From CAZCBJ01 sp964496705 (lineage in GTDB: Bacteria > Chloroflexota > Anaerolineae > Anaerolineales > Anaerolineaceae): a DNA stretch of 22,518 nucleotides. Below, piece by piece: positions 22,363 through 22,518 of this stretch (positions within the stretch are counted from its first letter, which is position 1; every line of letters starts with the position of its first letter). The position numbers were made by a program, and so were the translations under genes. Where the stretch lies: assembly GCA_964496705.1 (NCBI GenBank), contig CAZCBJ010000044.1, forward strand, positions 1 through 22,518. The letters run 5' to 3'. Under the pieces are notes generated by a model. It had not been told where the DNA came from and made no database searches. It worked only from the letters and a program-made list of their open reading frames with translations.

Positions 22363-22518
22363 GCGAACCTCCAGTTCGAAGATGTGTCTACCATGATATA
22401 CGCAAGAAATCCCGCCGGGTTGCGGGATGTATTTTAATGGGCTTTTTCATGATAAATGTTCAATGTCCTTTCGCAACGGTAATATCCAAGAGAGACCCTT
22501 CGCCCCTTCGGGGCTCAG
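22363..22518. other. Intergenic right edge with two hairpins
   Basis: No gene is visible. ATCCCGC-CGGGTT-GCGGGAT (22409-22428) is a hairpin followed by GTATTTT on the + strand and TTTCTTG on the - strand, perhaps the terminator of an outside gene. The last bases hold GCCCC-TTC-GGGGC within CCCTTCGCCCCTTCGGGGCT, which resembles short dispersed palindromic elements but is cut by the window end. Confidence 0.4.

Noticed and set aside
22490..22518. Start of an rRNA or tRNA gene at the right edge
   Set aside because: Only one short GCCCC/GGGGC hairpin is visible and no conserved RNA motif.

Overview
The window reads as chromosomal DNA of a free-living, GC-rich bacterium. Protein flavour suggests Chloroflexota, probably Anaerolineae: lipoproteins with Pro/Thr linkers, a DUF4013 membrane protein, a secreted nucleotidase ending in a FIMAH-like domain, and TGG-TANAAT type promoters. 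The placement is inference from familiarity, not from a search. I see no phage, integrase, insertion sequence, CRISPR array, rRNA or tRNA.

Layout. (1) 2-1297 (+): 3' part of a surface protein (fibronectin-III-like plus PPC-like domain, membrane anchor), ending at a 36-bp perfect-palindrome terminator. (2) 1361-3948 (-): a three-gene unit of two lipoproteins and a PAP2 phosphatase; the first lipoprotein frame runs far into the second gene. (3) 4024-6350 (+): a flippase-like membrane protein coupled by a 4-base overlap to a FAD amine-oxidase-like enzyme. (4) 6351-7130: a 780-bp AT-rich non-coding region upstream of dnaA, with repeated TTAAGATT boxes, a 41-bp tandem repeat, a 38-bp perfect palindrome and a parS-like inverted repeat; a good candidate for oriC. 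(5) dnaA (7131-8477), then a P2-type cation ATPase (8623-11349). (6) A frameshifted MFS exporter (-), divergent from a class III-like PPK2 polyphosphate kinase (+), followed by an exported protein with a C-terminal zinc ribbon. (7) 14727-17210 (-): a two-gene electron-transfer operon, a nine-heme membrane-anchored cytochrome c and a cytochrome b fused to a cytochrome c domain. (8) 17356-21294 (-): a secreted two-module nucleotidase joining a UshA-like and a CpdB-like module, then Ig-like and FIMAH-like domains. (9) 21667-22362 (-): a DUF4013 membrane protein, and at the right edge hairpins that may belong to a dispersed repeat.

How it fits together. The cytochrome pair looks like a quinone-linked module passing electrons between the membrane pool and an extracytoplasmic nine-heme wire. 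The nucleotidase would release phosphate and nucleosides from extracellular nucleotides, while PPK2 would use polyphosphate to recharge AMP/ADP inside the cell; a link between them is only thematic. The most unusual non-coding stretch is the region before dnaA. Two genes (MFS exporter, first lipoprotein) look frameshifted and should be checked against reads.
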